Shown here: one piece after another, positions 1-8,817 of the stretch
How the letters are laid out: the number at the start of each line of letters is the position of its first letter
Position numbering within the stretch: the stretch's first letter is position 1
From: Saccharicrinis carchari
GTDB lineage: Bacteria > Bacteroidota > Bacteroidia > Bacteroidales > Marinilabiliaceae
NCBI RefSeq assembly: GCF_900182605.1
Contig: NZ_FXTB01000004.1
Coordinates: 310,001 to 374,000 of the forward strand
Length of the DNA stretch: 64,000 bases
Reading direction: 5' to 3'
Notes under the pieces: model-generated
Told to the model about the DNA's origin: nothing
What the model saw: the letters and a program-made list of their open reading frames with translations, nothing else
Database searches by the model: none
Program-made: the position numbers and the translations under genes

Positions 1-1446
1 CTTCTGGTGCAGGATGCTGAAAGCATTTCTGAGAGTCGAAAAAAAACAGGGGATAAAAACGGGCAGAAACAAAGTAGCGATAATAACGGATCTCTGCGTT
101 TTCAAATAAATGATACGATAACATATACTGCGTTGGAACATTTTATGAGTACCAAAGCACTTGCATTGTTTAAGGAAGGGTATCAAAAAGAACAACAAAA
201 AGATAGTTTAAGCTTGTTGATGAAGCAGAAAAGAAGCCGGTATGCCCAGCTCAACAACGAATTGGAGAAAAATAAGGTAGTGAATGAAATTATAGGTCTT
301 GAAGACAGGGTTTATAAACTTGAGGATGATGTTCAGGAAAAGTTTTTGTATGCACGTCAAATAGAGCTTAACGAAATTAAAGAAAGGCTAAGCCAGGGCA
401 ACTACCGCCCTTTACACAACGCCGGTATTAATAAGGATAAAGTTGTAAGTTTTGACGGAATTTTCATTCCGGAAAAATATGTTTTCCATAGTTCAGACGA
501 ATTTATATCGCACTATTCGCAGCAAGAAGATATGTATAATACATTATTTTCGACAAACGATAGAGCCACCTTACGCCATGCCGACTCGCTTTATGTATGG
601 GCCAACATTTTAAATCTGGAGGCAGCCAGATTAATGGAAGAAGCGGCCAATACTAACGAAACAGAGCGCGTTAAGCTAGGAGATTTAATTAAAAGGGCAG
701 ATAGCTTAAATGACGCCGGACAAGAGGAAGGAGTAGTTTCAAAAATGATAAAAGAATCTAAAGAACTCAAAATCCTGTCGACCAGGCTATATCATAAATC
801 ATTGGATAAAAAGTTTCCTGTTTATTATTTGAAACTAAAAGATGCCTCCCGAAATTTAACCGAATCCAGCAGCAAAGAGATTTTGAAACTCTCGCAACAA
901 GGTAACGCTTACTTTAGGGAGGCGAAAAATGTACTAAGCGAAACCGTTGGGTTAAGTATAGAGGCGTACGAAAGAGCGGGTACCCTAAAGAGAGCAGGAA
1001 TAGAAAAGCAAGAAAAAGCTTTGCGAATATATGCTAACATAGATACATGGACAACAAAGGGCGAAAATACAACCCACAAAACACTAAATGATAAAACCGG
1101 AGGGGAACAATCAACAAGTATGTCCACATTAAAAAAAGAAGCGCAGGCAGCAACTCACAAAACGAATAATGCAACAAAGCAGACAAAGCCTGAGGCCAAA
1201 GAGGAAGTTTTCAAAATTCAGATTGGTGTTTTTAGAAACGCGCCCGATCAGGAGGCATTGGCTAAGTTACCTGAAGTGAGCACCCTTCAATTGGAAGGAA
1301 ACGGACTTACCAAATATTTTGCCGGAAGCTATAAAACCTACGAAGAAGCCCAAGAAAGAATACCTAAAATTATAGAAGCAGGATTTGCAGGTGCATTTGT
1401 GGTTTATTTTAAGGATAGTAAGCTAAGCCCTATCCCACACAAATAA
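1..1446 (+). CDS. SPOR-domain protein, 5' end outside window
   Basis: The frame is open from base 1, so the true start lies upstream; at least 479 residues are inside the window. Most of the visible protein is charged and probably helical, with coiled-coil-like Lys/Glu-rich stretches (roughly residues 60-350). A low-complexity Thr/Lys linker follows, then a C-terminal SPOR-like domain from about residue 400 (starting FKIQIGVFRNAP, later AGSYKTYEEAQ). SPOR domains bind denuded peptidoglycan glycan strands, so a cell-envelope role is likely. No signal peptide can be judged because the N-terminus is missing. The next gene (clpS) starts 76 bp downstream. The SPOR call is good; the function of the rest is unknown. 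Confidence 0.75.
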   Translation, partial: LLVQDAESISESRKKTGDKNGQKQSSDNNGSLRFQINDTITYTALEHFMSTKALALFKEGYQKEQQKDSLSLLMKQKRSRYAQLNNELEKNKVVNEIIGLEDRVYKLEDDVQEKFLYARQIELNEIKERLSQGNYRPLHNAGINKDKVVSFDGIFIPEKYVFHSSDEFISHYSQQEDMYNTLFSTNDRATLRHADSLYVWANILNLEAARLMEEAANTNETERVKLGDLIKRADSLNDAGQEEGVVSKMIKESKELKILSTRLYHKSLDKKFPVYYLKLKDASRNLTESSSKEILKLSQQGNAYFREAKNVLSETVGLSIEAYERAGTLKRAGIEKQEKALRIYANIDTWTTKGENTTHKTLNDKTGGEQSTSMSTLKKEAQAATHKTNNATKQTKPEAKEEVFKIQIGVFRNAPDQEALAKLPEVSTLQLEGNGLTKYFAGSYKTYEEAQERIPKIIEAGFAGAFVVYFKDSKLSPIPHK

Positions 1447-1522
1447 TATTTAAGGATTATATTGATATTTACAGCAGTAGTTTAATAAAAAAAAGCTATT
1501 TTGCCACATAAAAATTTAATAA

Positions 1523-1798
1523 ATGGTAGCGTCCGGAAAAGAATGGGAAAGCGGTCGTTTAAACAAAAATAACGGCTGCAACAAAATATTGGTTTTACAC
1601 AACGACAACATAAATTCATTTGAATATGTTATCGACTGTTTGTGCGAGATTTGTGACCACGACGGCATACAAGCCGAACAATGTGCAATTTTGACGCACT
1701 TTACAGGTAAATGCCAAATTAAGATAGGGGAATTAGACGAACTTGCACCTCTCCAAAACCAATTGACAGATAAAAACCTTGTTGTTTCAATAGATTGA
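1523..1798 (+). CDS. clpS: ATP-dependent Clp protease adaptor ClpS
   Basis: A 91-residue protein of the usual ClpS size. The core begins at ILVLHNDNINSFEYVI, matching the conserved substrate-pocket region of ClpS (hydrophobic-x-hydrophobic-H/N-D-D/N). It continues with AEQCAILTHFTGKCQIKIG, the form typical of Bacteroidetes ClpS. ClpS delivers N-degron substrates to the ClpAP protease in the cytoplasm. The first ~20 residues are a variable extension. The gene is followed after 6 bp by an NfeD-like gene, so the two are probably co-transcribed, although no functional link is evident. Confidence 0.88.
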   Translation: MVASGKEWESGRLNKNNGCNKILVLHNDNINSFEYVIDCLCEICDHDGIQAEQCAILTHFTGKCQIKIGELDELAPLQNQLTDKNLVVSID

Positions 1799-1804
1799 TT
1801 TAAT

Positions 1805-2272
1805 ATGTACACCATTGTAATTGTGCTGCTTATTTTACTGGGACTGTTTCTCCTGATACTGGAACTTTTCGTGTTACCCGGAGTTACCTTTGCCGGTTTG
1901 GGTGGTGCTTTGTTTATAGGGGTAGGTATTTTTATGGCCTACAGCCAATTTGGACAAGCAGGAGGGAATGCTGTTTTAATTGCCACAGTAAGTCTTTCGG
2001 TTTTGGTAATTGTATGGTCCTTGCGCTCCGGAACCTGGAACAAATTGATGCTTAATTCTTCCGTCGATAGTAAGGTGGAGGTAAAAGAAGACAATGACAT
2101 CAAAGTGGGTGATGAAGGCATAGCTATCAGTCGTTTAAATCCGGTTGGCAAAGCCATCATAAACAATATTATAGTAGAAGCGCGTTGTCCGGGACAGTTT
2201 ATAGATGAAGACACCCCGCTCGAAGTACAAAAAGTTTTTAAAACATATATAATCGTTAAACCTAAAATTTAA
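1805..2272 (+). CDS. NfeD-like membrane protein
   Basis: A 155-residue protein with two or three N-terminal hydrophobic segments (about residues 3-75, beginning [19 protein letters not shown]) and a soluble C-terminal domain (about 95-155) containing [19 protein letters not shown]. That is the OB-fold pattern of NfeD proteins. NfeD proteins pair with SPFH/flotillin proteins, and floA begins only 4 bp downstream, so the two very likely work together in membrane-domain organisation. This is a short NfeD without the serine protease domain found in long forms. Confidence 0.85.
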   Translation: MYTIVIVLLILLGLFLLILELFVLPGVTFAGLGGALFIGVGIFMAYSQFGQAGGNAVLIATVSLSVLVIVWSLRSGTWNKLMLNSSVDSKVEVKEDNDIKVGDEGIAISRLNPVGKAIINNIIVEARCPGQFIDEDTPLEVQKVFKTYIIVKPKI

Positions 2273-2276
2273 TATC

Positions 2277-3266
2277 ATGGAGGAAGGCTTCGGATTTTTT
2301 GGTCTGTTAGCAGTCATTATTGTACTGTTCTTTTTATTTCTTTATTATGTTCCCATACTGCTTTGGTTTTCGGCCTTGGTTTCAGGTGTGCGAATTTCGC
2401 TGGTACAGCTTATTTTAATGCGGGTACGTAAAGTGCCACCAGCTTTAATCGTACGTGCTCTGATAGAAGCCCATAAAGCCGGACTAAAGGATGTTAAGCG
2501 CGACGATTTGGAGGCTCACTTTTTGGCTGGAGGACATATTGCCAGTGTGGTTCACGCCTTGGTTTCCGCCGCAAAAGCAAACATCGACCTCTCATTTCAA
2601 ATGGCCACAGCCATCGACCTTGCCGGGCGCGATGTTTTTCAGGCAGTTCAAATGTCGGTAAACCCAAAGGTTATAGATACCCCCCCCGTTGCAGCCGTAG
2701 CCAAGGATGGTATTCAGCTTATCGCTAAAGCCAGAGTTACTGTTAGAGCCAACATAAAGCAACTGGTAGGTGGAGCCGGGGAAGAAACGGTTCTGGCTCG
2801 TGTAGGTGAAGGGATTGTTTCCTCAATAGGTTCTTCCATGTCACATAAAGCAGTGCTCGAAAATCCCGACTCCATATCCAAAAGAGTGTTAGGAAAAGGT
2901 CTGGATGCCGGTACAGCTTTTGAAATTCTTTCGATAGACATAGCAGATATTGATATTGGCAAAAATATTGGAGCCGTGTTACAGATGGATCAGGCCGAAG
3001 CCGATAAAAATATTGCCCAGGCAAAAGCCGAAGAAAGAAGAGCTATGGCTGTTGCTTTAGAGCAGGAAATGAAGGCGAAAGCACAAGAGGCAAGAGCGAA
3101 AGTAATTGAGGCCGAAGCTGAGGTACCCTTGGCTATGGCCGATGCTTTTAGAAATGGCAATCTGGGCGTGATGGACTATCTAAAAATTAAAAATGTAGAA
3201 GCTGACACTTCGATGCGGGATTCAATTTCAAAATCACCGCAGGATAAACCAGATAAAAATAAATAA
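2277..3266 (+). CDS. floA: Flotillin-like protein FloA
   Basis: A 329-residue protein with the FloA (YqfA) layout. A membrane-inserted hydrophobic N-terminus (about 5-45) is followed by an SPFH-type domain rich in the family's conserved segments ([14 protein letters not shown]-like block near 145, [10 protein letters not shown] near 175). A long Ala/Glu/Lys helix follows (about 240-290, [19 protein letters not shown]), then a short charged tail. FloA scaffolds functional membrane microdomains. It is preceded closely by the NfeD gene and followed by a clear terminator, so clpS-nfeD-floA probably ends here. Confidence 0.92.
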   Translation: MEEGFGFFGLLAVIIVLFFLFLYYVPILLWFSALVSGVRISLVQLILMRVRKVPPALIVRALIEAHKAGLKDVKRDDLEAHFLAGGHIASVVHALVSAAKANIDLSFQMATAIDLAGRDVFQAVQMSVNPKVIDTPPVAAVAKDGIQLIAKARVTVRANIKQLVGGAGEETVLARVGEGIVSSIGSSMSHKAVLENPDSISKRVLGKGLDAGTAFEILSIDIADIDIGKNIGAVLQMDQAEADKNIAQAKAEERRAMAVALEQEMKAKAQEARAKVIEAEAEVPLAMADAFRNGNLGVMDYLKIKNVEADTSMRDSISKSPQDKPDKNK

Positions 3267-3271
3267 TTATT

Positions 3272-3297
3272 AGGGGCGCATGTCGCCCCTTTATTTT
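3272..3297 (+). terminator. Rho-independent terminator after floA
   Basis: A GC-rich hairpin (AGGGGCG, short loop, CGCCCCT) is followed by a T-rich stretch, starting 6 bp after the floA stop codon. Confidence 0.85.
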
Positions 3298-3367
3298 GTG
3301 ATACAGTGGCTTACAAATTGCCTGCATAAAAGGCTCCATGAAAGACTTAAATTTTTCATGCTTTTGC

Positions 3368-3397
3368 TTGCCACATTAAAACAATTTCCTACATTTG
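3368..3397 (+). promoter_or_regulatory. Bacteroidetes-type promoter for tRNA-Ser
   Basis: TTG at 3368-3370, 19 bases, then TACATTTG at 3390-3397 fits the phylum consensus TTTG-N19/20-TAnnTTTG. It lies about 65 bp before the tRNA. The predicted start of transcription falls in an inverted repeat (ACTCGCAAT at about 3399, ATTGCGAGT at about 3421) in the leader. Confidence 0.65.
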
Positions 3398-3463
3398 CAC
3401 TCGCAATTGCCATACGGGCATTGCGAGTATAAAATGTCATGCAATTTGACAGCTACAAATATT

Positions 3464-3555
<92 letters not shown>

Positions 3556-3574
3556 ATATTAAACAAAGTACTTT

Positions 3575-3632
3575 CGAGGTGTAGCGCAGTCCGGTTAGCG
3601 CATCCCGCTTAATGGCGGGAGGGTCAAAGGAC
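3575..3632 (+). pseudogene. Decayed tRNA-Pro-like gene lacking the T arm
   Basis: The first 28 bases match the two downstream tRNA-Pro genes almost exactly (one change in the acceptor strand; identical D arm), including the four bases before the gene. The anticodon arm differs: TCCCG and CGGGA can still pair, but around an 8-base loop (CTTAATGG). After the shared GGGTC the sequence has no T arm and no 3' acceptor strand. It cannot fold as a normal tRNA. It could be a broken extra copy or a recombinant of two tRNA genes. Confidence 0.7.
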
Positions 3633-3684
3633 GATAAGCTAAAAGTAAAGAGTAAGATAAAATTTAAAATTAAAGAAACACTTT

Positions 3685-3759
3685 CGGGGTGTAGCGCAGT
3701 CCGGTTAGCGCACCTGGTTTGGGACCAGGGGGTCGGGAGTTCGAATCTCTCCACCCCGA
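3685..3759 (+). tRNA. tRNA-Pro (TGG), copy 1
   Basis: A 75-nt cloverleaf. Acceptor CGGGGTG pairs with CACCCCG, the anticodon stem is CCTGG/CCAGG with loop TTTGGGA (anticodon TGG), the T loop is GTTCGAATC, and the discriminator is A. Confidence 0.93.
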
Positions 3760-3788
3760 CTTAGTTTTTTTTGATACAAACACAGTTT

Positions 3789-3863
3789 CGGGGTGTAGCG
3801 CAGTCCGGTTAGCGCACCTGGTTTGGGACCAGGGGGTCGGGAGTTCGAATCTCTCCACCCCGA
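3789..3863 (+). tRNA. tRNA-Pro (TGG), copy 2
   Basis: Identical in sequence to the copy 29 bp upstream, with the same TTTGGGA anticodon loop. The tandem identical copies point to recent local duplication. Confidence 0.93.
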
Positions 3864-4057
3864 CAACTTCAAAGATGTACAATAGCATAAAATCCATGTT
3901 ACTTTTCTCAATCTTAGCAAAGGCAGAAATACCCATTTCGTCTGAACACACTGAGCATATCTACCCCCAACCCCCGTCTTCATTATTTAAACTCCTTCAC
4001 TCTTTAGCCATAATACAAGTTCAGGAGTAAAACCTGGTTTAATTATGGTTATTCTTT

Positions 4058-4993
4058 TTATGCAAATATTTTTGTTAATCTAAACAGGAAGAATTTCACA
4101 TCAGAAACGCCCCTAAATTGTCTTCTGAAGTCTTTAATTTTTGAATTGAAGGATTCTGCTGCAGCATCGGTGCTTCGGTTTTCAAAGAAGTTAATGATGT
4201 TCTGATAATATGTTTCAAAAGTTTTTTGAGTACCGGAAACGAGGGCAGGTCAGTTATTTCAATTTGATTGAACCATAGTGCCAGGTGTGTCATAGCAACA
4301 GGTGGCTCTATGTTGCGGCTGTAAATAAGGTATAAATGGTGCGATAGGTCGTAGGCGCTCTCTATATCCGGATATATATTGAACAGCAGATTTGCTCTTA
4401 TTTTTTGCGATTCTGTCCATTTATGGCTGGGCTTGAACAGGAGGCATCTGCTTCTGACCAACAGCTGCTTCAGGGTGTCACCATTTTCCAAGACCAGAGG
4501 TGTGTGTTCTTTTCCTTCTTTTTTAGCCTGCTTACATTGCGCATTGTCCTGATCAATGGCTTCCCACCTGTGTTTAATTCGAAGCTCCTGCACTACATCA
4601 CAGGCTAACCTTTGAACATGAAAACGATCTATAACCCGGGTGGCTTTAGGAAAACATTTCTTTACAATCAGGTTCATGCTGCTGGCCATGTCGAGCGTTA
4701 CCTCCTTTACCATGCGCCTACCCTGTGCTATTATTGACCAATCCCTGTTTACTTTCTTCTTTTTACCAGCTATGTTTACCTCCCAACGCCGACGCCTTGC
4801 CTTTAAGTTACGTATGGGGTAGTCGTTGATTAAAGGGGCCTCCATATAACCTCAGGCTTTATATGGGTAGTTCTAGTATTCTTCAGGGATAATATTCTTT
4901 TCCTCCAGCCAAAGAACCAGCTTCTGATCGTAGATGTCTTTGCCGCTTGAACTTTTTTCGTAAGAAACAATCTCGAAAAAGTAAATTTCTAAA
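4058..4993 (-). pseudogene. Degenerate ISAon1-type (ISL3-related) transposase
   Basis: Remains of the two-part ISAon1-type transposase, read on the minus strand. The N-terminal piece (from about 4993, containing FEIVSYEKSSSGKDIYDQ) runs into an in-frame TAG at 4873-4875 and a TGA shortly after, yet the same frame continues as GYMEAPLINDYPIRNLKARR. The longest open part is 4096-4845. A junction near QGRRM-VKEVTLDM joins the end of the first ORF to the middle of the second, implying an internal deletion. A -1 shift at an A6 run (4222-4227) restores the normal C-terminus AAAESFNSKIKDFRRQFRG, ending FLFRLTKIFA. Family recognition is from memory of ISAon1-like proteins. The copy is certainly non-functional. 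Confidence 0.82.
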
Positions 4994-4995
4994 AC

Positions 4996-5030
4996 AAAAA
5001 AAGGGACAACCGTATAACGATTTCCCTTTT
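4996..5030 (-). terminator. Terminator of the tRNA-Lys pair
   Basis: Arms AAAAGGGA and TCCCTTTT with a 16-base loop, followed on the minus strand by a T run. It lies directly after the second tRNA-Lys and next to the transposase remnant. Confidence 0.7.
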
Positions 5031-5035
5031 ATGTG

Positions 5036-5108
5036 TGATTCAGCTGGGGTTCGAACCCAGGACCCCATCCTTAAAAGGGATGTGCTCTACCAGCTGAGCT
5101 ACTGAATC
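5036..5108 (-). tRNA. tRNA-Lys (TTT), downstream copy
   Basis: 73 nt: acceptor GATTCAG/CTGAATC, anticodon arm CATCC-CTTTTAA-GGATG (anticodon TTT), T loop GTTCGAACC, discriminator A. It is identical to the upstream copy. Confidence 0.93.
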
Positions 5109-5133
5109 AATATGTAATAAATTCTGTAAAAAG

Positions 5134-5206
5134 TGATTCAGCTGGGGTTCGAACCCAGGACCCCATCCTTAAAAGGGATGTGCTCTACCAGCTGAGCTAC
5201 TGAATC
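5134..5206 (-). tRNA. tRNA-Lys (TTT), upstream copy
   Basis: 73 nt, the same cloverleaf as its neighbour 25 bp away. The two are probably transcribed together from the promoter at 5243-5273. Confidence 0.93.
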
Positions 5207-5242
5207 ATTGATTGCGCTAACATCATTTCGTTATTGCGGTTG

Positions 5243-5273
5243 CAAAAGTACAGGTTTTTTCATAAACTCCAAA
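5243..5273 (-). promoter_or_regulatory. Bacteroidetes-type promoter for tRNA-Lys pair
   Basis: On the minus strand TTTG (5273-5270), 19 bases, then TACTTTTG (5250-5243), an exact fit to TTTG-N19-TAnnTTTG, 37 bp upstream of the first tRNA-Lys. Confidence 0.7.
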
Positions 5274-5407
5274 TATATTTAATTTTTTTTGAAGATAATT
5301 TTAAATAACAAATGTGCATTTTACAACAACTGTTTTATTTTGAATAAGTTGTATATATTAAAGCGGCAAATAAAAAAAATGTGTAACTTTAATAAAAACA
5401 TCGTATC

Positions 5408-6811
5408 ATGCTAAGCATCCAAAGAGAACCTGTGGTGGCAGGCACGTTTTACAGTTCCTATTCGGACGAATTGATTGCACAATTGAAATATTGCTACGAC
5501 AAAGCAGAAGGCAACCCTTCAGATAATATAGCTGCTTTGGTTGTTCCACATGCCGGATATTCTTATTCAGGAGTTGTTGCAGCAAGCGCCTATACACAAA
5601 TTAATAGAGAGGCCGAATATAAAAACATATTCATCATTGGATCAAGTCATCATGTAGCATTCAATGGAGCCTCGGTGTACAATAAAGGACATTACAAAAC
5701 TCCCTTGGGTGTAGCTCCTGTGAACCTACAATTGGCCAATGATTTAATTGACAGCAGCAAATGTTTTGTTTTTAACCGGGAGGCGCATTCCGAAGAGCAT
5801 AGTATTGAAGTACAATTACCTTTTTTACAGTACCGAATTAAACATTTAAACCAGATAGTACCCATTATTATAGGCGCTAAAAATTATGGTACTTGCAAAA
5901 CTGTTGCCGAAGCGTTACGCCCATATTTTAACGGTGAAAACTTATTTATATTTAGTACTGACTTATCACATTATCCTACGGATGAGGCAGCCAGGATAAT
6001 AGATGCACAAACCGTAAACGCGATATGCCAAAACGATAGCAAAAGACTAATAGATCATCTCAATAAAAATAATAACAGCACCATACCCAATATGCTCACC
6101 TCTCTTTGTGGGTGGAGTTCTGTATTAACCCTGCTATACCTAACTGAAGGTAAAAGCCAATACAGGTACCGGCGAATCAAATATATGAATTCCTCTGAAT
6201 CCATGCATAGGCAAAAGGAAAGGGTTGTAGGGTATCAGTCCATATTGATTGAAGATATAGAAAGAAAATGGGGTTTTGTAAGCCATAAGAATAAAAAAGC
6301 ATTATTAAAAACAGCAAAAAACGCCATTCAAAGACAGCTTGGATTTAATAAAGAAAAACCCACACTTAAAAATATGGACGACCTGGACCAGTTCAGAGGT
6401 GCCTTTGTATCTATTTATGTTGAGGGAAAGCTACGGGGGTGCGTAGGTCAGTTCTCCTCTGAAAAAGGCCTACCGGCTTTAGTTGAATCGCTGGCCACGG
6501 CTTCCGCATTCAACGATGAAAGGTTCCCTCCTGTGTCAGCACGGGAAATTAAAAACATGCGTGTAGAGATATCAATCCTCACCCCCATGCGTAAAATTTA
6601 CAGTATCGAAGATATTCAGTTGGGTAAGCATGGGGTACACTTAGAGAAAGATGGCAAAAAAGGAACTTTCCTTCCGCAAGTAGCCACTAAAACAGGCTGG
6701 AACCTCATAGAATTGCTAGGCCATCTGGCTCGTGACAAAGCACATATAGGTTGGGATGGCTGGCGCAAGGCAGATTTATATGTTTTTGAAGCAATTGTAT
6801 TTTCAAACTAA
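5408..6811 (+). CDS. Fused AmmeMemoRadiSam proteins B (Memo) and A (AMMECR1)
   Basis: 467 residues combining two families. Residues 1-280 are Memo-like (related to extradiol dioxygenases), with VVPHAGYSYSG near 45, IGSSHHVAFNG near 77 and FSTDLSHYPTD near 182. These carry the His residues that line the metal or putative catalytic pocket in the family. Residues about 295-467 are AMMECR1-like, with the hallmark LRGCVGQF near 342. No signal peptide is seen, so it is probably cytoplasmic. It is followed 11 bp later by a metallophosphatase and then the radical SAM partner. The AmmeMemoRadiSam set is conserved but its reaction is not established, and the B-A fusion strengthens the view that the two act together. 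Confidence 0.9.
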   Translation: MLSIQREPVVAGTFYSSYSDELIAQLKYCYDKAEGNPSDNIAALVVPHAGYSYSGVVAASAYTQINREAEYKNIFIIGSSHHVAFNGASVYNKGHYKTPLGVAPVNLQLANDLIDSSKCFVFNREAHSEEHSIEVQLPFLQYRIKHLNQIVPIIIGAKNYGTCKTVAEALRPYFNGENLFIFSTDLSHYPTDEAARIIDAQTVNAICQNDSKRLIDHLNKNNNSTIPNMLTSLCGWSSVLTLLYLTEGKSQYRYRRIKYMNSSESMHRQKERVVGYQSILIEDIERKWGFVSHKNKKALLKTAKNAIQRQLGFNKEKPTLKNMDDLDQFRGAFVSIYVEGKLRGCVGQFSSEKGLPALVESLATASAFNDERFPPVSAREIKNMRVEISILTPMRKIYSIEDIQLGKHGVHLEKDGKKGTFLPQVATKTGWNLIELLGHLARDKAHIGWDGWRKADLYVFEAIVFSN

Positions 6812-6822
6812 AATATTGCGCA

Positions 6823-7737
6823 ATGGGTGTTAAGATAAACAGACGAGGTTTTATAAAAAACGGGGCGTTAATCATTGCAGGCGTATCGTTTTTACCAATG
6901 TGGGCAAGAACAAGCAGAAAGCTGACGTTTGGTTGGGTAACCGACATTCATTATGCCCAAGCTCCCGTTAAATGGGGACGTTACTTTACCGAAAGTGTGA
7001 ACAAACTGAAAGAGGCTATTGATTTATTTAATGAAGAAAAAGTGGATTTTGTGATTGAAACCGGAGACTTTAAAGATCAGACCGAACCTCCCGTAGAAAG
7101 TGAAACCCTATCGTATCTTAAAACAGTAGAAGCAGAATTTATAAAATTTAATGGCCCAAGGTATCATGTATTAGGCAATCATGATTTAGACTCGCTTTCA
7201 AAAAAACAATTTACATCAAATGTGGACAACACCGGGATAAAAAGTGGAGCAACTTATTATTATTTTGACCAATCGGGATTTAGGTTTATAGTATTAGACG
7301 CTTGTTTTAAGTCGGATGGATCAGATTACGACCACGACAACTTTCACTGGACAGATACAAACATACCGCCCGAACAACTTGCTTGGTTAAAAAAAGTATT
7401 GGCACAAAGCGATAAGCCTACAATTATATTTGTGCATCAACTGTTGGACGGTGAGGGGGATTTATACGTGAACAATGCTGCCTATGTGCGTAAAGTATTA
7501 GAGGATTCTGGTACTGTTGCCGCCGTATTTCAAGGTCATAAACATGATGGTGGAGCCAGGGTTATAAATGGGATTTTGTATTATACCCTCAGAGCTTTGG
7601 TGGAAGGAAGCGGAAAGACCAACAACAGCTACGCCATCGTTAACCTCGATACAAACGGTGAAGTAGTGATAGAAGGTTACCGAAAAGCAAAAGATTATGA
7701 CTATAAATTCCAGCAAAGACAGCTTGCCTGCCTATAA
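6823..7737 (+). CDS. Tat-exported calcineurin-like metallophosphatase
   Basis: 304 residues. The N-terminus has a twin-arginine motif (INRRGFIKNGA) and a hydrophobic stretch, suggesting export by Tat. Metallophosphoesterase motifs appear in order: VTDIHYA near 40, ETGDFKD near 84, LGNHDL near 119, VHQLLDG near 206 and FQGHKHDGG near 238. These bind a dinuclear metal centre. It sits between the Memo-AMMECR1 gene and the radical SAM gene and overlaps the latter by 41 bp, so the three are one transcription unit. The substrate is unknown. A phosphatase with an export signal inside this otherwise apparently cytoplasmic set is notable. Confidence 0.85.
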   Translation: MGVKINRRGFIKNGALIIAGVSFLPMWARTSRKLTFGWVTDIHYAQAPVKWGRYFTESVNKLKEAIDLFNEEKVDFVIETGDFKDQTEPPVESETLSYLKTVEAEFIKFNGPRYHVLGNHDLDSLSKKQFTSNVDNTGIKSGATYYYFDQSGFRFIVLDACFKSDGSDYDHDNFHWTDTNIPPEQLAWLKKVLAQSDKPTIIFVHQLLDGEGDLYVNNAAYVRKVLEDSGTVAAVFQGHKHDGGARVINGILYYTLRALVEGSGKTNNSYAIVNLDTNGEVVIEGYRKAKDYDYKFQQRQLACL

Positions 7738-8737
7738 AATAGCGCAACATTGGGTATCGAATGACTCAGGTATACGTTGTATTTTGTGTCCTCATAATTG
7801 TTTTTTACATGAGGACGAAGTGGGTATATGTCGTGTCCGCGCCAATAAAAATGGCCAGCTTGTTGCATTAAGCTATGGCTATGCATGTGCCACCCATGTA
7901 GATCCGGTAGAAAAAAAACCTTTATATCATTTTTTACCCAACAGTACAACCTTCTCAGTTTCTACGGTGGGCTGCAACCTCCATTGTCTCAACTGTCAGA
8001 ATCATACTATATCGCAGGCCAAATTTATAATGGGCGATTACCAATACGTTTCCCCTGAGCAAGTAGTTAAATTGGCTAGCTCGCAAAACTGCCAATCCAT
8101 TGCCTATACCTATACCGATCCGGTGGTTTATTACGAGTATATGATGGATACTGCCGAAATAGCCAAAGCAAAAGGCTTAAAAAATATTTTTGTATCGGCA
8201 GGATATATCCATAAAAAGCCTTTGCGTCAGCTTTCTGCTTTTATCGATGCGGCCAACATCGACTTAAAGTGCTTTGATGATGATGTGTACCAACGCATGT
8301 CGGGAGCACGATTGAACCATGTGCTGGATTCCCTGCAAGTGTTGCTGGAAGAAAACATATGGTTAGAGATAACCAATTTACTTGTACCGGGTTATAGCGA
8401 CGGATTAGACAGGATAGAAAAAATGTGCAGATGGCTAGTGGACAATGGCTTTGCACAGGTACCACTGCATTTCAGTAAGTTTTATCCAACGTACAAACTC
8501 CACAATTTGGAGCCAACATCCATGGTGGTTTTAAAAGAAGCTTACCAAATAGCGAAAAACATAGGCATAAAATATGTTTATTTAGGAAATGTGGCAGATA
8601 ACCACTATACTCAAACTGTATGCTATAATTGTGGTGCGCTATTGGTGGAACGAATGGGCTATCAAACGATTATACAGGGCATGGATGACGGTAAATGTAC
8701 GAAATGTGGGTTCAAAGCAAAAGGTATTTGGCAATAG
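7697..8737 (+). CDS. amrS: AmmeMemoRadiSam radical SAM enzyme
   Basis: 346 residues. The radical SAM cluster motif is VGCNLHCLNCQN near residue 92 (CxxxCxxC). Upstream is a Cys motif CILCPHNC near 28, and the C-terminus has paired CxxC motifs (CYNCG near 315, CTKCGFKAKG near 335) that could bind zinc or a second cluster. This is the AmrS/PflA-like architecture. The start overlaps the preceding gene by 41 bp, which could indicate translational coupling; a later start is possible. The product is probably cytoplasmic and its substrate is not known. Confidence 0.9.
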   Translation: MTINSSKDSLPAYKIAQHWVSNDSGIRCILCPHNCFLHEDEVGICRVRANKNGQLVALSYGYACATHVDPVEKKPLYHFLPNSTTFSVSTVGCNLHCLNCQNHTISQAKFIMGDYQYVSPEQVVKLASSQNCQSIAYTYTDPVVYYEYMMDTAEIAKAKGLKNIFVSAGYIHKKPLRQLSAFIDAANIDLKCFDDDVYQRMSGARLNHVLDSLQVLLEENIWLEITNLLVPGYSDGLDRIEKMCRWLVDNGFAQVPLHFSKFYPTYKLHNLEPTSMVVLKEAYQIAKNIGIKYVYLGNVADNHYTQTVCYNCGALLVERMGYQTIIQGMDDGKCTKCGFKAKGIWQ

Positions 8738-8817
8738 TTAAATTATTTATTGTAACTATTTTTATCCATTCTCGTAAATTCTGCTTTAGAACTTTCATTT
8801 TAATTAAATTAAGGATT

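Noticed and set aside
4222-4227. Programmed -1 frameshift in the transposase
   Set aside because: The A6 run is slippery, but the copy also has two in-frame stops and an internal deletion, so a decayed gene is the simpler reading.
8695-8817. Longer start for the first candidate subunit gene
   Set aside because: The extension overlaps amrS and hides the signal peptide; ATG 8818 gives a normal exported protein.
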